Shown: positions 35,479-45,179, counted from the first letter of the stretch. The stretch: DNA of 64,000 nucleotides from Sphingomonas sp. (GCF_004799495.1 NZ_SSMY01000011.1:186001-250000); one strand, 5' to 3'. The notes: a model not told the origin generated them from the sequence alone. Program-made: numbers and translations.

Positions 35479-36792
35479 ATGACCGAACTTTCTGCCATCG
35501 AGACCGCCGCGGCGATCCGGTCGGGCGAAACCACCGCCCTGCTCGAATGCGAAGCCGCGATCGCGCGGATCGAGGCGCGCGACGGGGCGCTCAACGCGGT
35601 CGTGGTGCGCGACTTCGACCGGGCGCGGCATCAGGCGCGTGAGATGGACCAGCGGTTGGCGGCGGGCGAGACCGCCCCGCTGCTCGGCGTGCCGATGACG
35701 GTGAAGGAGAGCTTCGACGTCGCTGGCTTGCCGACCACCTGGGGTTTGGAGGCCGCGCGTGAGTTCGTGCCCGAGCGTGACGCACTGGCGGTGCGGAGGC
35801 TCAAGGCGGGGGGCGCGGTGATCCTGGGCAAGACCAATGTGCCGCCGCTGCTCGCCGACCTGCAGGCAAACAACCCGGTCTATGGTCGAACGGTCAACGC
35901 GCATCACGCCGAGCGCGTTTCGGGCGGATCATCGGGCGGGTCGGCGGTGGCGTTGGCTTCCGGCATGGTGCCGCTCGAGCTCGGCAGCGATATCGGCGGG
36001 TCGATCCGCGTCCCCGCCGCGTTCAACGGCGTGTGGGGACACAAGCCGACCTTCGCCGCGCTCGGCCGGGACGGCCATGCCTTTCCGGGCACCGACGGCG
36101 CGCCGGGCGAGCTGTCGGTGATCGGCCCGATGGCGCGCAACCCCGACGATCTGGCGCTCGCGCTCGACGTGCTCGCCGACCACCCGCTCGAACAGGCGGG
36201 CACGCGGCCCGCGAGCGAGTACCGTATCCTGCTGCTCGCCGAGCATCCCGGCGCGAAGGTCGCCGCGCCGATCGCCGACGCCCTCGCGCGGCTCGGCGAA
36301 GCGCTGGCGGCGGCGGGCGCCAAGGTCGACCGCACCAGCGACCTGATCCCCGATCTCGAGGCGCAGCAGCGCAACTACATGAAGATGCTCAACATCACGA
36401 TCGCGCGCGGCGTGCCGCAGGATGGATCCGCGCCGACCACCTTGATCGAATGGTTCGACCTGCGCGACCAACAGGCCCGCAACAAGCGCGCGTGGAACCG
36501 GCTGTTCGGCCAGTATGATACGGTGATCGCACCGACGCTCGGCATCACCGCCTTCGCGCACGACGATACGCCTCTGCCCAAGCGCATGATCGACATCGAC
36601 GGCGAGGCGACGCCGTTCGGGCTGCAGTTCGCCTATCCCGGCCTTGCCACCTTCCCGATGCTGCCCGCGACCAGCTTCCCGATCGGTACCGACCCGGACG
36701 GCCTGCCGATCGGTGTCCAGGCGATCGCCGACACGTACAAGGACCACACCGCCATCGCCGTCGCGCGGCTGGCGCACGGAGTGATGCAATGA
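35479..36792 (+). CDS. amidase (amidase signature family)
   Basis: The 437-residue enzyme should hydrolyse a carboxamide. The Ser-cisSer-Lys triad is visible: Lys in LLGVPMTVKESFDV, Ser in ERVSGGSSGGSAVALASG, and the nucleophile Ser in ELGSDIGGSIRVPAAFNGVW. Length fits the family. The ATG at 35479 follows a GGGGAGG that belongs to the palindromic element; the track start 14 codons upstream lies inside that repeat. The stop overlaps the following acyl-CoA dehydrogenase start as ATGA, which ties amide hydrolysis to the acyl-CoA pathway. Substrate unknown. Confidence 0.9.
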   Translation: MTELSAIETAAAIRSGETTALLECEAAIARIEARDGALNAVVVRDFDRARHQAREMDQRLAAGETAPLLGVPMTVKESFDVAGLPTTWGLEAAREFVPERDALAVRRLKAGGAVILGKTNVPPLLADLQANNPVYGRTVNAHHAERVSGGSSGGSAVALASGMVPLELGSDIGGSIRVPAAFNGVWGHKPTFAALGRDGHAFPGTDGAPGELSVIGPMARNPDDLALALDVLADHPLEQAGTRPASEYRILLLAEHPGAKVAAPIADALARLGEALAAAGAKVDRTSDLIPDLEAQQRNYMKMLNITIARGVPQDGSAPTTLIEWFDLRDQQARNKRAWNRLFGQYDTVIAPTLGITAFAHDDTPLPKRMIDIDGEATPFGLQFAYPGLATFPMLPATSFPIGTDPDGLPIGVQAIADTYKDHTAIAVARLAHGVMQ

Positions 36793-37943
36793 GCGACCTC
36801 GACCAATTCCGCGCCGACACTCGCGCCTGGCTGGAGGCGAATTGTCCACCCGAGATGCGCGAGCCGGTGCGCAGCGACAAGGATGCGGTGTGGGGCGGCC
36901 GCGACCAGTCGATGCTGAGCCCGGCGCAGAAGGAGTGGATGGACAAGATGGGCGCGCGCGGCTGGACCGTGCCCGACTGGCCGAAGGAATATGGCGGCGG
37001 CGGGCTGTCGCCGGCCGAAACCAAGATCCTGCGCGAGGAAATGCAGCGCATCCGTGCGCGCAACCCCCTCAATTCGTTCGGCATCTCTATGCTCGGGCCG
37101 GCGCTGCTCAAATACGGCACCGAGGAGCAGAAGCTCGAGCATCTCCCCAAGATCGCGCGCGGCGAAATCCGCTGGTGCCAGGGCTATTCGGAGCCGGGCG
37201 CCGGGTCGGACCTCGCCGGCCTGCAAACCTCGGCCGAGGACAAGGGCGATCATTACCTGGTCAACGGGCAGAAGGTGTGGACGAGCTACGCCGACCAGGC
37301 CGACTGGATTTTCTGCCTTGTCCGCACCGACAAATCGGTCAAGCAGGCCGGGATCAGCTTCCTGCTGTTCGACATGGCGAGCGAAGGCGTCTCGACCAAG
37401 CCGATCCTGCTCATCTCCGGCTATTCGCCGTTCTGCGAGACCTTCTTCGACAATGTTAAAGTCCCCAAGCAAAACCTTGTTCATGAAGAGAACAAGGGCT
37501 GGGACGTCGCCAAATACCTGCTCGGTCACGAGCGCGAGATGATCAGCGGCATGGGCCTCGGTGCCGCGGGCGGCAATCCGCTGGTCGAGGCCGCCAAGAA
37601 GGGCGCCGACCCGATCCTGCGCGGCCAGATCGCGCTGTTTGAGGTGCGTGCCAAGGCGTTCAATGCGATGTCGGAAAAGTTCATCGACGAGCTCAAGGCC
37701 GGCAAGGCGCACCCCGCGCAGCCCAGCATGATGAAATATTACGGCACCGAGCTGAACAAGTCGCGCCACGAACTGCTGATGGCGACGGGCGGCTCCGACG
37801 CGCTCGAATGGGAAAGCGAGCGGTCGAACAAAGGCAGCGGCCCGCGCGCATGGCTGCGCACCAAGGCTAATTCGATCGAGGGTGGCACGAGCGAGGTCCA
37901 GCTCAACATCATTTCGAAGCGGATCCTGGAATTGCCGTCCTGA
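36789..37943 (+). CDS. acyl-CoA dehydrogenase, large partner of pair 1
   Basis: This 384-residue FAD enzyme should introduce a 2,3 double bond into an acyl-CoA. It has the amino segment TVPDWPKEYGGGGLSP, the flavin strand RWCQGYSEPGAGSDLAGLQ, VNGQKVWTSYADQADWIFCL and the carboxy IEGGTSEVQLNIISKRILEL. The form resembles the FadE subunits that work as heteromeric pairs in steroid and other ring or branched acid degradation. The ATG overlaps the amidase stop as ATGA; a second dehydrogenase follows after 36 bases. Confidence 0.92.
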   Translation: MSDLDQFRADTRAWLEANCPPEMREPVRSDKDAVWGGRDQSMLSPAQKEWMDKMGARGWTVPDWPKEYGGGGLSPAETKILREEMQRIRARNPLNSFGISMLGPALLKYGTEEQKLEHLPKIARGEIRWCQGYSEPGAGSDLAGLQTSAEDKGDHYLVNGQKVWTSYADQADWIFCLVRTDKSVKQAGISFLLFDMASEGVSTKPILLISGYSPFCETFFDNVKVPKQNLVHEENKGWDVAKYLLGHEREMISGMGLGAAGGNPLVEAAKKGADPILRGQIALFEVRAKAFNAMSEKFIDELKAGKAHPAQPSMMKYYGTELNKSRHELLMATGGSDALEWESERSNKGSGPRAWLRTKANSIEGGTSEVQLNIISKRILELPS

Positions 37944-37979
37944 TCGCCACCTTCGCGTAGACGAACAAGAAAGACTCAT

Positions 37980-39107
37980 ATGCCTTTGTATCTGAACGAC
38001 GAACAGGCGATGCTGCGCGACACGGCGAGGGATTTCGTCGCCGAACATGCGCCGGTCAAGCATATGCGGGGCTTACGCGACACCAACGACGCGACCGGCT
38101 TTTCGCGCGACCTGTGGAAACAATTTGCCGAGATGGGCTTCACCGGCATCCTGATTGGCGAGGACGATGGCGGGCTCGGCCTCGGCCATGTCGAGGCGGG
38201 CGTGGTGCTGGAGGAGATCGGGCGCAACCTCTCCCCCTCCCCGTTCCTTGCCACCGCTGTCGCCGCGGTCGAAGCGCTCAAGGGCACCGCGCAGGCGGGC
38301 AAATATTTCCCAGGTATCCTGGCGGGCGAGACCGTGGCGGCGTTGGCGATCGACGAGGCAGCCAAGTTCCGCGATTCGGTCGCGCTCAAGGCCGAGCGAT
38401 CGGGCAACGGGTTCAAGCTGTCGGGCAGGAAGCAGTTCGTCACCCACGGCCATGTCGCCGACCTGATCATAGTAGCCGCGCGTACCGCCGGGGCGGCCGA
38501 TGACCAAGACGGCGTGACGCTGTTCGCGGTCGACAAGGGCGCCGTCGGCCTCACGGCCGAGGCCGAACGGCTGGCGGACTCAAGCCTCGCCGCGCGGCTC
38601 GAGTTCGACGGCGTCGAAGTCACCGCCGATGCGGTGATCGGCGAAGTCGACGCTGGGCGCGACCCGCTCGATCGCCTGTTGCGTGCGGGCCGCACCGGCG
38701 CCGCATCCGAACTACTCGGCGTCGGCGGCGGCGCGATGGATATGACGGTCGACTACCTCAAGCAGCGCAAGCAGTTCGGCGTCCTGATCGGCAGCTTCCA
38801 GGCGCTCCAGCACCGCGCCGCGCACCTCTACAGCGAGATGGAGGTCGCCCGCGCCGCCACGCTTCGCGCCCAGCAGATGCTCGATAGCGCATCTGATCGC
38901 GCCGACGAAGCCGTCTCGGTCGCCAAGGCGCAGGCGGGCCTCGCGACGATGCTCGCCGTCCAGGAGGGCGTCCAGATGTTCGGCGGGATCGGGATGACCG
39001 ACGAGTTCGACATCGGCTTCTATATGAAGCGCCAGCGCGTGCTTGCCGAGATGTTCGGCGATGCGAACTTCCATGCCGACAAATTGGCGCGTAACGCCGG
39101 TTACTGA
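37980..39107 (+). CDS. acyl-CoA dehydrogenase, small partner of pair 1
   Basis: The 375-residue product has the acyl-CoA dehydrogenase fold, with EMGFTGILIGEDDGGLGLGH, DYLKQRKQFGVLIGSFQALQ and GIGMTDEFDIGFYMKRQRV. The usual middle flavin motif is poor (DEAAKFRDSVALKAERSG instead of a TEPxAGSD-like strand), so it may contribute little FAD binding by itself and depend on the adjacent large partner. A good AAGAAAGA site precedes the ATG. The stop shares a base with the tesB start (TGATG). Confidence 0.9.
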   Translation: MPLYLNDEQAMLRDTARDFVAEHAPVKHMRGLRDTNDATGFSRDLWKQFAEMGFTGILIGEDDGGLGLGHVEAGVVLEEIGRNLSPSPFLATAVAAVEALKGTAQAGKYFPGILAGETVAALAIDEAAKFRDSVALKAERSGNGFKLSGRKQFVTHGHVADLIIVAARTAGAADDQDGVTLFAVDKGAVGLTAEAERLADSSLAARLEFDGVEVTADAVIGEVDAGRDPLDRLLRAGRTGAASELLGVGGGAMDMTVDYLKQRKQFGVLIGSFQALQHRAAHLYSEMEVARAATLRAQQMLDSASDRADEAVSVAKAQAGLATMLAVQEGVQMFGGIGMTDEFDIGFYMKRQRVLAEMFGDANFHADKLARNAGY

Positions 39108-40015
39108 TGGCCGAAGAAGACCCCGCCCCCCGCAAACGCTCGCCCGAGGAACTCGTCGCGGGCCTCGTCACGCTGCTCGACGTCGAGGAGCTCGACACCG
39201 ATCTGTATCGCGGGATGAAGCTGCCCGGCGGGCGCGGGCGCGTGTTCGGCGGCCAGGTGATCGGCCAAGCGCTGCAGGCGGCGCAGCGCTCGACCGAGGG
39301 CAAGGACGCGCACTCGCTCCACGCCTATTTCATGCGCGCGGGCGATGATGCGCTGCCGATCGTGTACCGCGTGGTGCGCGATTTCGACGGCAAGAGCTTC
39401 GCGACGCGGCGTGTGATCGCGACGCAGAACGGCCAGCCGATCCTCAACATGGCGGCGAGCTTTCAGATCGCCGAGGGCGGGCTGCACCACCAGGACGCCT
39501 TCCCCGCCGACATCCCGCCGCCCGAAGAGCTCAAGTCCGAAAGCGAACTCCGCGTCGAAGCGGCGCAGCACATGCCCGAGGAGCACCGCGCGCGGTTCCT
39601 GCGCTGGGCCAGCCCGATCGATGTCCGCCCGCTCCATCCGCGCAACTGGTTCTCGCCCGTCGCGCGCGACCCGGTGACCTATAGCTGGATCAAGGCACTC
39701 GCCCCGCTCGGCGACGATACCGCGATGCACCGCGCGATCCTGGCGTACGCCAGCGACATGGGGCTGATGGCGACGAGCATGATGCCACACGGGGTCAACT
39801 GGATGACGCCGGGGATGCAGACCGCCAGCCTCGACCATTCGATGTGGTTCCACGAGGATTTCCGCGCCGACGACTGGCTGCTCTACGCGATGGACAGCCC
39901 GTGGGCCGGGCACGGCCGCGGCATGAACCGCGGGAGCATCTTCACGCGCAACGGGCGGCTGGTCGCGAGCGTCGCGCAGGAAGGCTTGATCCGCAAGCGC
40001 GAGCCGCGGGCTTAA
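39107..40015 (+). CDS. tesB: acyl-CoA thioesterase II
   Basis: TesB hydrolyses acyl-CoA to free acid and CoA. The 302-residue double-hotdog protein has the conserved [53 protein letters not shown] and the second-half [20 protein letters not shown], whose Asp, with Thr/Gln residues, forms the active site in the family. It is coupled to the preceding dehydrogenase by TGATG and probably releases CoA or drains dead-end esters. It converges on the SDR gene with a four-base overlap. Confidence 0.93.
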   Translation: MAEEDPAPRKRSPEELVAGLVTLLDVEELDTDLYRGMKLPGGRGRVFGGQVIGQALQAAQRSTEGKDAHSLHAYFMRAGDDALPIVYRVVRDFDGKSFATRRVIATQNGQPILNMAASFQIAEGGLHHQDAFPADIPPPEELKSESELRVEAAQHMPEEHRARFLRWASPIDVRPLHPRNWFSPVARDPVTYSWIKALAPLGDDTAMHRAILAYASDMGLMATSMMPHGVNWMTPGMQTASLDHSMWFHEDFRADDWLLYAMDSPWAGHGRGMNRGSIFTRNGRLVASVAQEGLIRKREPRA

Positions 40016-40812
40016 ACCGCCGTCCGCCCATATTCCTGCTTGGTCACCGGGTGACTCGACGACAGCCCACCATCGACCGCGATCGCCTGGCCGTTGACGT
40101 AGCTCGCGGCATCGGAGGCGAGGAAGGCGGCGACCTCGGCCAGTTCCTCGGGCTGCGCACCGCGGCGCAAGGGATTGAGGCGGCCGACGCGGTCCATCTT
40201 CCCCGCTTCGCGCGCATAATCGAAGGTCGGCTTGGTCATGCCCGTCTCGGTCAGCCCGGGGCAGATCGCGTTGACGCGGACGTTCGATCCGGAGAGCTGC
40301 TGCGCCGACGTCTTGGCGAGGTTGATCACCCCCGCCTTCGACGCCGAATAGGCCGGCGATCCCGCGCCCGACCGGATGCCCGCGACGCTCGCGGTCAGCA
40401 CGATCGCCCCGCCGCCGCGCTCGGCGATCCTCGGCGCGGCGTGCTTGATCGCCAGATACGGCCCGATCAGGTTCACGCGGAGCACTTCGGTGATCAGCGC
40501 GACGTCGGTGTCGAAGATGTTCGCCATTCCGCCCGAAATCCCCGCATTGGCGAAGATGATGTCGAGCCCGCCGAAGCGATCGACCGCGAGTTGGACAGTG
40601 CGGATCACGTCCTCCTCCAGCCCCGCATCCATCTGGATCGCGACCGCGGTGCCGCCGGCGTCGGTGATCGTCTTCGCGGTGGCATCCGCGCCATCGGTCT
40701 TGTCCGCCACCACGACGCGTCCGCCCTCGCGCGCGAACAACAACGCGGTGGCGCGGCCGATGCCCGATCCGGCGCCGGTGACGATGATCGACTTGTCGGT
40801 GAAACGTGCCAT
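40012..40812 (-). CDS. short-chain dehydrogenase/reductase (SDR) A
   Basis: The 266-residue product is a classical SDR. It has the cofactor loop [20 protein letters not shown], an acidic residue after strand 2 ([12 protein letters not shown]) that favours NAD, the NAG strand [11 protein letters not shown], the catalytic Ser in [12 protein letters not shown] and Tyr/Lys in [14 protein letters not shown]. It should oxidise or reduce a secondary alcohol, perhaps a 3-hydroxyacyl-CoA. The start at 40810-40812 shares a base with the next SDR's stop (TGATG); the longer track ORF runs into that gene. Last gene of the minus-strand catabolic operon. Confidence 0.9.
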   Translation of the reverse strand: MARFTDKSIIVTGAGSGIGRATALLFAREGGRVVVADKTDGADATAKTITDAGGTAVAIQMDAGLEEDVIRTVQLAVDRFGGLDIIFANAGISGGMANIFDTDVALITEVLRVNLIGPYLAIKHAAPRIAERGGGAIVLTASVAGIRSGAGSPAYSASKAGVINLAKTSAQQLSGSNVRVNAICPGLTETGMTKPTFDYAREAGKMDRVGRLNPLRRGAQPEELAEVAAFLASDAASYVNGQAIAVDGGLSSSHPVTKQEYGRTAV

Positions 40813-41576
40813 CAAATCGTCACTCCCCCATCCATTACGATTACCTGCCCGGTAGTGAAGGCGGCGGCCTTCGATGCGAGGAACACCACGCCGCCGGCGA
40901 TATCCTCCGGCTCGCCGATGCGGCGCAGCGGGACCGATCGGCTCGCTGCCTCCTGCCGCTTGGGATCGTCGACCAGCACCTTGGCGAAATCGGTACGGAC
41001 CAGGCCCGGCGCGATGCAATTCACGCGAACGTTGTCGGGCCCGTATTCGTGCGCGAGGTTGCGCGCGAGCTGCATGTCCGCCGCCTTCGACACGCAATAG
41101 GCGCCGATCGCGGTCGAGCCGCGCAGGCCGCCGATCGACGAGATGATGATCACCGATCCGTCCCTGCGCTCGCGCATTTCGGGAACGACCATCGAAATCA
41201 GCCAATGGTTGGAGACGATATTGTTGTCGAGGATCTTGCGGAATTGCTCATCGGTGATGTCGGCTTGCGGGCCGTAATAAGGGTTCGACGCGGCGTTGCA
41301 GACGAGCACGTCGATCCGCCCGAACGCGGCGCGGGTTTCGTCGACGAGGTTCTGCAACGCCGCCTTGTCGGAGATGTTCGCCGCGACGGCGATCGCGGTG
41401 CCCTCGCCGTACTTACCGTTGATCTCCGCGGCGACCGCGTCGCACGCATCCTGCTTGCGGCTGGAGATGACGACCTTCGCGCCGTGCTCCGCGAGCTCGA
41501 ACGCGGAGGCTTTCCCGATTCCTTTCGACGATCCGGTAATGACCGCGACCTTGCCGGTCAGATCGAACAGCGACAT
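40812..41576 (-). CDS. short-chain dehydrogenase/reductase (SDR) B
   Basis: This 254-residue SDR has [20 protein letters not shown], the second strand [12 protein letters not shown] whose Arg after Ser suggests NADP preference, [14 protein letters not shown], the Ser in [16 protein letters not shown] and catalytic YCVSK. It shares the NPYYGP loop with mammalian-type DHRS4 and related keto reductases. It lies 16 bases after the APH kinase gene and overlaps SDR A. The reaction is probably reduction of a keto intermediate in the same pathway; specificity cannot be read. Confidence 0.9.
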   Translation of the reverse strand: MSLFDLTGKVAVITGSSKGIGKASAFELAEHGAKVVISSRKQDACDAVAAEINGKYGEGTAIAVAANISDKAALQNLVDETRAAFGRIDVLVCNAASNPYYGPQADITDEQFRKILDNNIVSNHWLISMVVPEMRERRDGSVIIISSIGGLRGSTAIGAYCVSKAADMQLARNLAHEYGPDNVRVNCIAPGLVRTDFAKVLVDDPKRQEAASRSVPLRRIGEPEDIAGGVVFLASKAAAFTTGQVIVMDGGVTI

Positions 41577-41592
41577 GGCACTCTCCCCAGTT

Positions 41593-42648
41593 TCACGCCC
41601 CCGCCTTTTCCGCGAAGGCCCAGGCCGAGTCCGCCAGCCGGTACACGTTCGCTGCCGATTTCTCCGCCTGTGCCGACGATGCCGTGCCCTCGACGATTCG
41701 CTTCTTGATGCCCTGAACGATCCCGGTCAGGCGGAAGAGGTTATAGGCGAAATACCAGTTGAGATCGGGCACCCCGTCGCGCCGGGTTGCGGCGCAATAC
41801 CGCGCGACCATGTCGTCGATCGTCGGGATGCCACTGTCGCCGCCCGCTACGCCCTCGACGCCGGAGCGTCCCTCGGGCTTGGTCACCCACGACATCAGGA
41901 AATAGCTGAAATCCGCCAGCGGATCGCCGAGCGTCGACAATTCCCAGTCGAGCAACGCGATCACGCGCGGCTCGGTCTTGTGGAACATCATGTTGTCGAT
42001 GCGGTAATCGCCGTGCACCACCGACGTGCGCGTCTGTTCGGGGATCGTACGCGGGAGGTAATCGATCAAGCTCTCGACCGCGGGCATATGCTCGGTTTCG
42101 GCGAGCTTATACTGCTTGGTCCAGCGCGCGACCTGGCGCTCGAAATAATTGCCCGGCTTGCCGTATTCGCACAGCCCCGCCGCGACGTAATCGGTGTTGT
42201 GGAGCGCGGCGAGCGTGTCGCACATCGCGTTGTAGATACCCGTGCGCTCTTCGGGCGCGTAATCGGGCAGCGTCCCGTCCCACAGGTTGCGCCCGTCGGC
42301 GAAGCCCATGACGTAGAAGTCGGTGCCGATCACATCCGGATCGGTGCACAAGCCATAGGGTCGCGCAACCGGGAAGCCAGTCGGGAAGAGCCCGGCGATC
42401 ACGCGATATTCGCGGTCGACTGCGTGTGCGGAGGGGAGCAGGTTGCCGAACGGCTTGCGGCGCAGGACATATTGCCCCGACGGCGCCTCAATCTTGTAAG
42501 TCGGGTTGGACTGGCCGCCCGCGAACTTGGTGTAGCTGAGCGGCCCGGCGAACCCCTCGACGTTCGCCTGCATCCACGCCCCAAGCTTATCGAGGTCGAG
42601 CCGATCCTTCCCAGCCACTTCGATCGTCTTGGGTGCGTCGTCACTCAT
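41593..42648 (-). CDS. APH-family phosphotransferase (ACAD10/11-type kinase)
   Basis: The 351-residue product has the aminoglycoside-phosphotransferase fold used by many small-molecule kinases. It shows SYTKFAGGQSNPTYKIEAP (nucleotide loop), YVLRRKPFGNLLPSAHAVDR with the ATP Lys, the catalytic loop TSVVHGDYRIDNMMFH and the metal-binding IALLDWELSTLGDPLADFSY. Members next to acyl-CoA dehydrogenases, such as LvaA and the kinase half of ACAD11, phosphorylate 4-hydroxyacyl-CoA. An acyl-CoA dehydrogenase is encoded in the same operon, so that role is likely here; antibiotic resistance is not. Its ATG overlaps the alcohol dehydrogenase stop (TGATG). Confidence 0.88.
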   Translation of the reverse strand: MSDDAPKTIEVAGKDRLDLDKLGAWMQANVEGFAGPLSYTKFAGGQSNPTYKIEAPSGQYVLRRKPFGNLLPSAHAVDREYRVIAGLFPTGFPVARPYGLCTDPDVIGTDFYVMGFADGRNLWDGTLPDYAPEERTGIYNAMCDTLAALHNTDYVAAGLCEYGKPGNYFERQVARWTKQYKLAETEHMPAVESLIDYLPRTIPEQTRTSVVHGDYRIDNMMFHKTEPRVIALLDWELSTLGDPLADFSYFLMSWVTKPEGRSGVEGVAGGDSGIPTIDDMVARYCAATRRDGVPDLNWYFAYNLFRLTGIVQGIKKRIVEGTASSAQAEKSAANVYRLADSAWAFAEKAGA

Positions 42649-43730
42649 CAGGCGAACTCGATCACGCTGCGTGCGGCGTCGCCCTTGCGCAGTTCGTCGA
42701 ACGCATCGTTGATGCGGGCCAGCGGCATCCGCTCGGCGATGATCGTGTCGAGGTCGAGCAGTCCGCGCAGGTAGAAATCGACCAGCCGCGGGATGTCGAC
42801 CGGGAAGCGGTTGCCGCCCATCAGCCCCCCCTGCAGCTTCTTCGACCCGAGCAGGTCGAGCGCCGACAGCCCGACCTTGCTGCCGAGCGGCATCATGCCG
42901 AGGATCGTCGCCGTGCCGCCGCGCCGCAGCACCTTGACCGCGGTGTCGGCCGACGCCTCGCGCCCGACCGCTTCGATCGCGTGGTGCACCCCGCCCTTGG
43001 TCAGCTCGACCACCTCCGCGACGACATGCTCGCCCAGCGCGTCGTAGCTGTGCGTCGCGCCGAGCTTTTCCGCCAGCGCGCGCTTTTCCGGCACCGGATC
43101 GAGCGCGATGACCTTGCCCGCGCCGGCGATCTTGGCGGCGTTGACCGCGGCGAGCCCGATGCCGCCGCACCCGACCACGCACACCGTCTCGCCGGGCGTC
43201 ACGTCGGTCGAATTGAAGATCGCCCCCGCCCCCGTGGTCACCGCGCAGCCGAGCAGCGCCGCGCGGTCGAGCGGCATGTCGGGGTCGATCGCGACACAGG
43301 CATGCTCGTGGACGAGCATCATCTCGGCATAGGCCGACAGGTTGAGCATCTGATGCACCGGCTGGCCGTTCATCGTCAGCCGCGGCGCCGCGTCTTTCGC
43401 GCGTTTGACGTCGCTCGAAATGCACAGCGCCATCCGGCCGCTGACGCAGAACTCGCAATGCCCGCAGAACGCCGAGAGGCAGGTGACGACCGCATCGCCG
43501 ACCTTCACCGTGCGGACTTCTTCACCGACCGCCTCGACGATCCCCGCCGCCTCGTGCCCTGGGATCGCCGGTAGCGGCGTGGGGTATGCACCGTCGACGA
43601 AGTGCAGGTCGGACCGGCACACCCCGCACGCGACGGTGCGGATCAGCACCTCGTGTGCACCCGGTTTCGCTACATCGACGTCACAGATTTCGAGCGGCTT
43701 TTTCGGCTCGAACAATACGGCTGCCTTCAT
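42648..43730 (-). CDS. zinc-dependent alcohol dehydrogenase
   Basis: The 360-residue product is a medium-chain dehydrogenase. Catalytic zinc ligands appear in ACGVCRSDLHFVDG and PAIPGHEAAGIVE, the structural zinc Cys in CGHCEFCVSGRMALC, and the NAD fold in VCVVGCGGIGLAAVNAAKIA followed by an acidic strand end (VIALDPVPEK). Length and motifs resemble class III-like, aryl or long-chain alcohol dehydrogenases. It lies one base after the acyl-CoA dehydrogenase gene and overlaps the kinase gene, so it belongs to the same operon. It may oxidise a hydroxyl of the substrate. Confidence 0.92.
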   Translation of the reverse strand: MKAAVLFEPKKPLEICDVDVAKPGAHEVLIRTVACGVCRSDLHFVDGAYPTPLPAIPGHEAAGIVEAVGEEVRTVKVGDAVVTCLSAFCGHCEFCVSGRMALCISSDVKRAKDAAPRLTMNGQPVHQMLNLSAYAEMMLVHEHACVAIDPDMPLDRAALLGCAVTTGAGAIFNSTDVTPGETVCVVGCGGIGLAAVNAAKIAGAGKVIALDPVPEKRALAEKLGATHSYDALGEHVVAEVVELTKGGVHHAIEAVGREASADTAVKVLRRGGTATILGMMPLGSKVGLSALDLLGSKKLQGGLMGGNRFPVDIPRLVDFYLRGLLDLDTIIAERMPLARINDAFDELRKGDAARSVIEFA

Positions 43731-43731
43731 C

Positions 43732-45015
43732 TCAGCGGCTCACCCCGATATCCCCGCTCGACGCGATGTCGGCCTTGTAATCGGCGTATTTCCCGAACTC
43801 GTTGCGCGCGATCGCGCGGTTGTGCACTTCGTCCGGCCCATCCGCGAAGCGCAAAGTCCGCATGCTCGCCCACGCGCTCGCCAAATGGAAATCGCTCGAC
43901 ACGCCGCCGCCGCCGTGCGCCTGGATCGCGTCGTCGAGGATTTGCAGCGCCATGTTGGGCGCCTGCACCTTGATCATCGCGATTTCCTGCTGTGCCGACT
44001 TGTTGCCCGCCTTGTCCATCATGTCGGCGGCCTTGAGGCACAGGAGGCGCGTCATCTCGATATCGATCCGCGCGCGCGCGACACGCTGTTCCCAGATCGA
44101 ATGGTCGGCGATGCGCTTGCCGAACGCGACACGCGACAACAGCCGCTTGGCCATCGCCTCGATCCCCGTCTCCGCTACGCCAATCGTGCGCATGCAATGG
44201 TGGATTCGCCCCGGGCCGAGCCGGCCCTGCGCGATTTCGAATCCGCGGCCTTCGCCGAGCAGCAGATTCTCGACAGGCACGCGCACGTCGGTCAGCGATA
44301 CTTCGCCGTGCCCGTGGGGCGCGTGATCATACCCATAAACCGAAAGCATGCGTTCGATCTTCACGCCGGGGGCGTCGAGCGGCACCAGAATCTGGCTTTG
44401 CTGGGCATGACGCTTGGCGTCGGGATTGGTCTTGCCCATAACGATCGCCACCGCGCAGCGCGGGTCGCCGACGCCCGAAGACCACCACTTCCGCCCGTTG
44501 ATGACGTAATGGTCGCCGTCGCGCACCATGCTGGTTTCGATGTTGGTCGCGTCGGACGAGGCGACCGCCGGCTCGGTCATCAGGAAGGCCGAGCGGATCT
44601 TGCCGTCCATCAGCGGCTTGAGCCATTGCTCCTTCTGGTCGCGCGTACCGTAACGATGAAGGACCTCCATGTTGCCGGTGTCGGGCGCCGAGCAATTGAA
44701 GCACTCGGACGCCCAGCCGAGCTTGCCCATCTCCTCTGCGCAGAGTGCATATTCGAGGTTGGTGAGTTGCGTCCCTTCGAACTCGAAACTGTCGTCGACA
44801 TGCACCTGCCCCGAATGCGGCGGCATGAAGAAATTCCACAGCCCCTGCGCCTTGGCGATCTCCTTGACCACCTCGATCACCGGGTTGACGCCCCAGCGCT
44901 CGCCTGCCTTCGCGGCCTTCAGATATTGGTCGTGGCGCGGGCGGATCTCCTTGTCGATAAAGGCCTTCACCCGGTCGCGGAAATAGGTCTCGCGCTCGCT
45001 CAACGTGAAGTCCAT
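43732..45015 (-). CDS. acyl-CoA dehydrogenase of the ACAD10/11-LvaC type
   Basis: The 427-residue product starts with [20 protein letters not shown] and the segment [20 protein letters not shown], which resembles ACAD10, ACAD11 and bacterial LvaC more than ordinary fatty acid dehydrogenases. It then shows [59 protein letters not shown] and [19 protein letters not shown]. With the APH kinase in the operon it may process 4-hydroxyacyl-CoA. First gene of the operon, divergent from the TetR gene across 164 bases. Confidence 0.92.
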   Translation of the reverse strand: MDFTLSERETYFRDRVKAFIDKEIRPRHDQYLKAAKAGERWGVNPVIEVVKEIAKAQGLWNFFMPPHSGQVHVDDSFEFEGTQLTNLEYALCAEEMGKLGWASECFNCSAPDTGNMEVLHRYGTRDQKEQWLKPLMDGKIRSAFLMTEPAVASSDATNIETSMVRDGDHYVINGRKWWSSGVGDPRCAVAIVMGKTNPDAKRHAQQSQILVPLDAPGVKIERMLSVYGYDHAPHGHGEVSLTDVRVPVENLLLGEGRGFEIAQGRLGPGRIHHCMRTIGVAETGIEAMAKRLLSRVAFGKRIADHSIWEQRVARARIDIEMTRLLCLKAADMMDKAGNKSAQQEIAMIKVQAPNMALQILDDAIQAHGGGGVSSDFHLASAWASMRTLRFADGPDEVHNRAIARNEFGKYADYKADIASSGDIGVSR

Positions 45016-45056
45016 TTTGACTCTCTCCTGTGGCTGTCGCGGACTCGGCTAGACCA

Positions 45057-45072
45057 TACCGCACATTCGGTA
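45057..45072. promoter_or_regulatory. inverted repeat TACCG-N6-CGGTA in the tetR/acd divergent region
   Basis: The gap between the divergent TetR gene and the acyl-CoA dehydrogenase operon contains TACCGCACATTCGGTA, a perfect 5-6-5 inverted repeat. A related stretch, CCACATTCCGTTACG, follows 45 bases later, so ACATTC recurs. TetR proteins usually bind such palindromes between divergent promoters. It is a candidate operator only; arms of five bases are short. Confidence 0.35.
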
Positions 45073-45179
45073 AAGCCATGGATTTCCTCTTTGCGGCGAT
45101 CCGCGCGAGATAGGAAAATGCCACATTCCGTTACGCAAAACCGCTAGCCCTGACCGTCGAAGCTGTTAAGCTTCGCATC

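Noticed and set aside
41593-42648. Aminoglycoside resistance by the APH-type gene
   Set aside because: The neighbours are acyl-CoA enzymes and the sequence fits ACAD-linked kinases; family name alone does not mean resistance.
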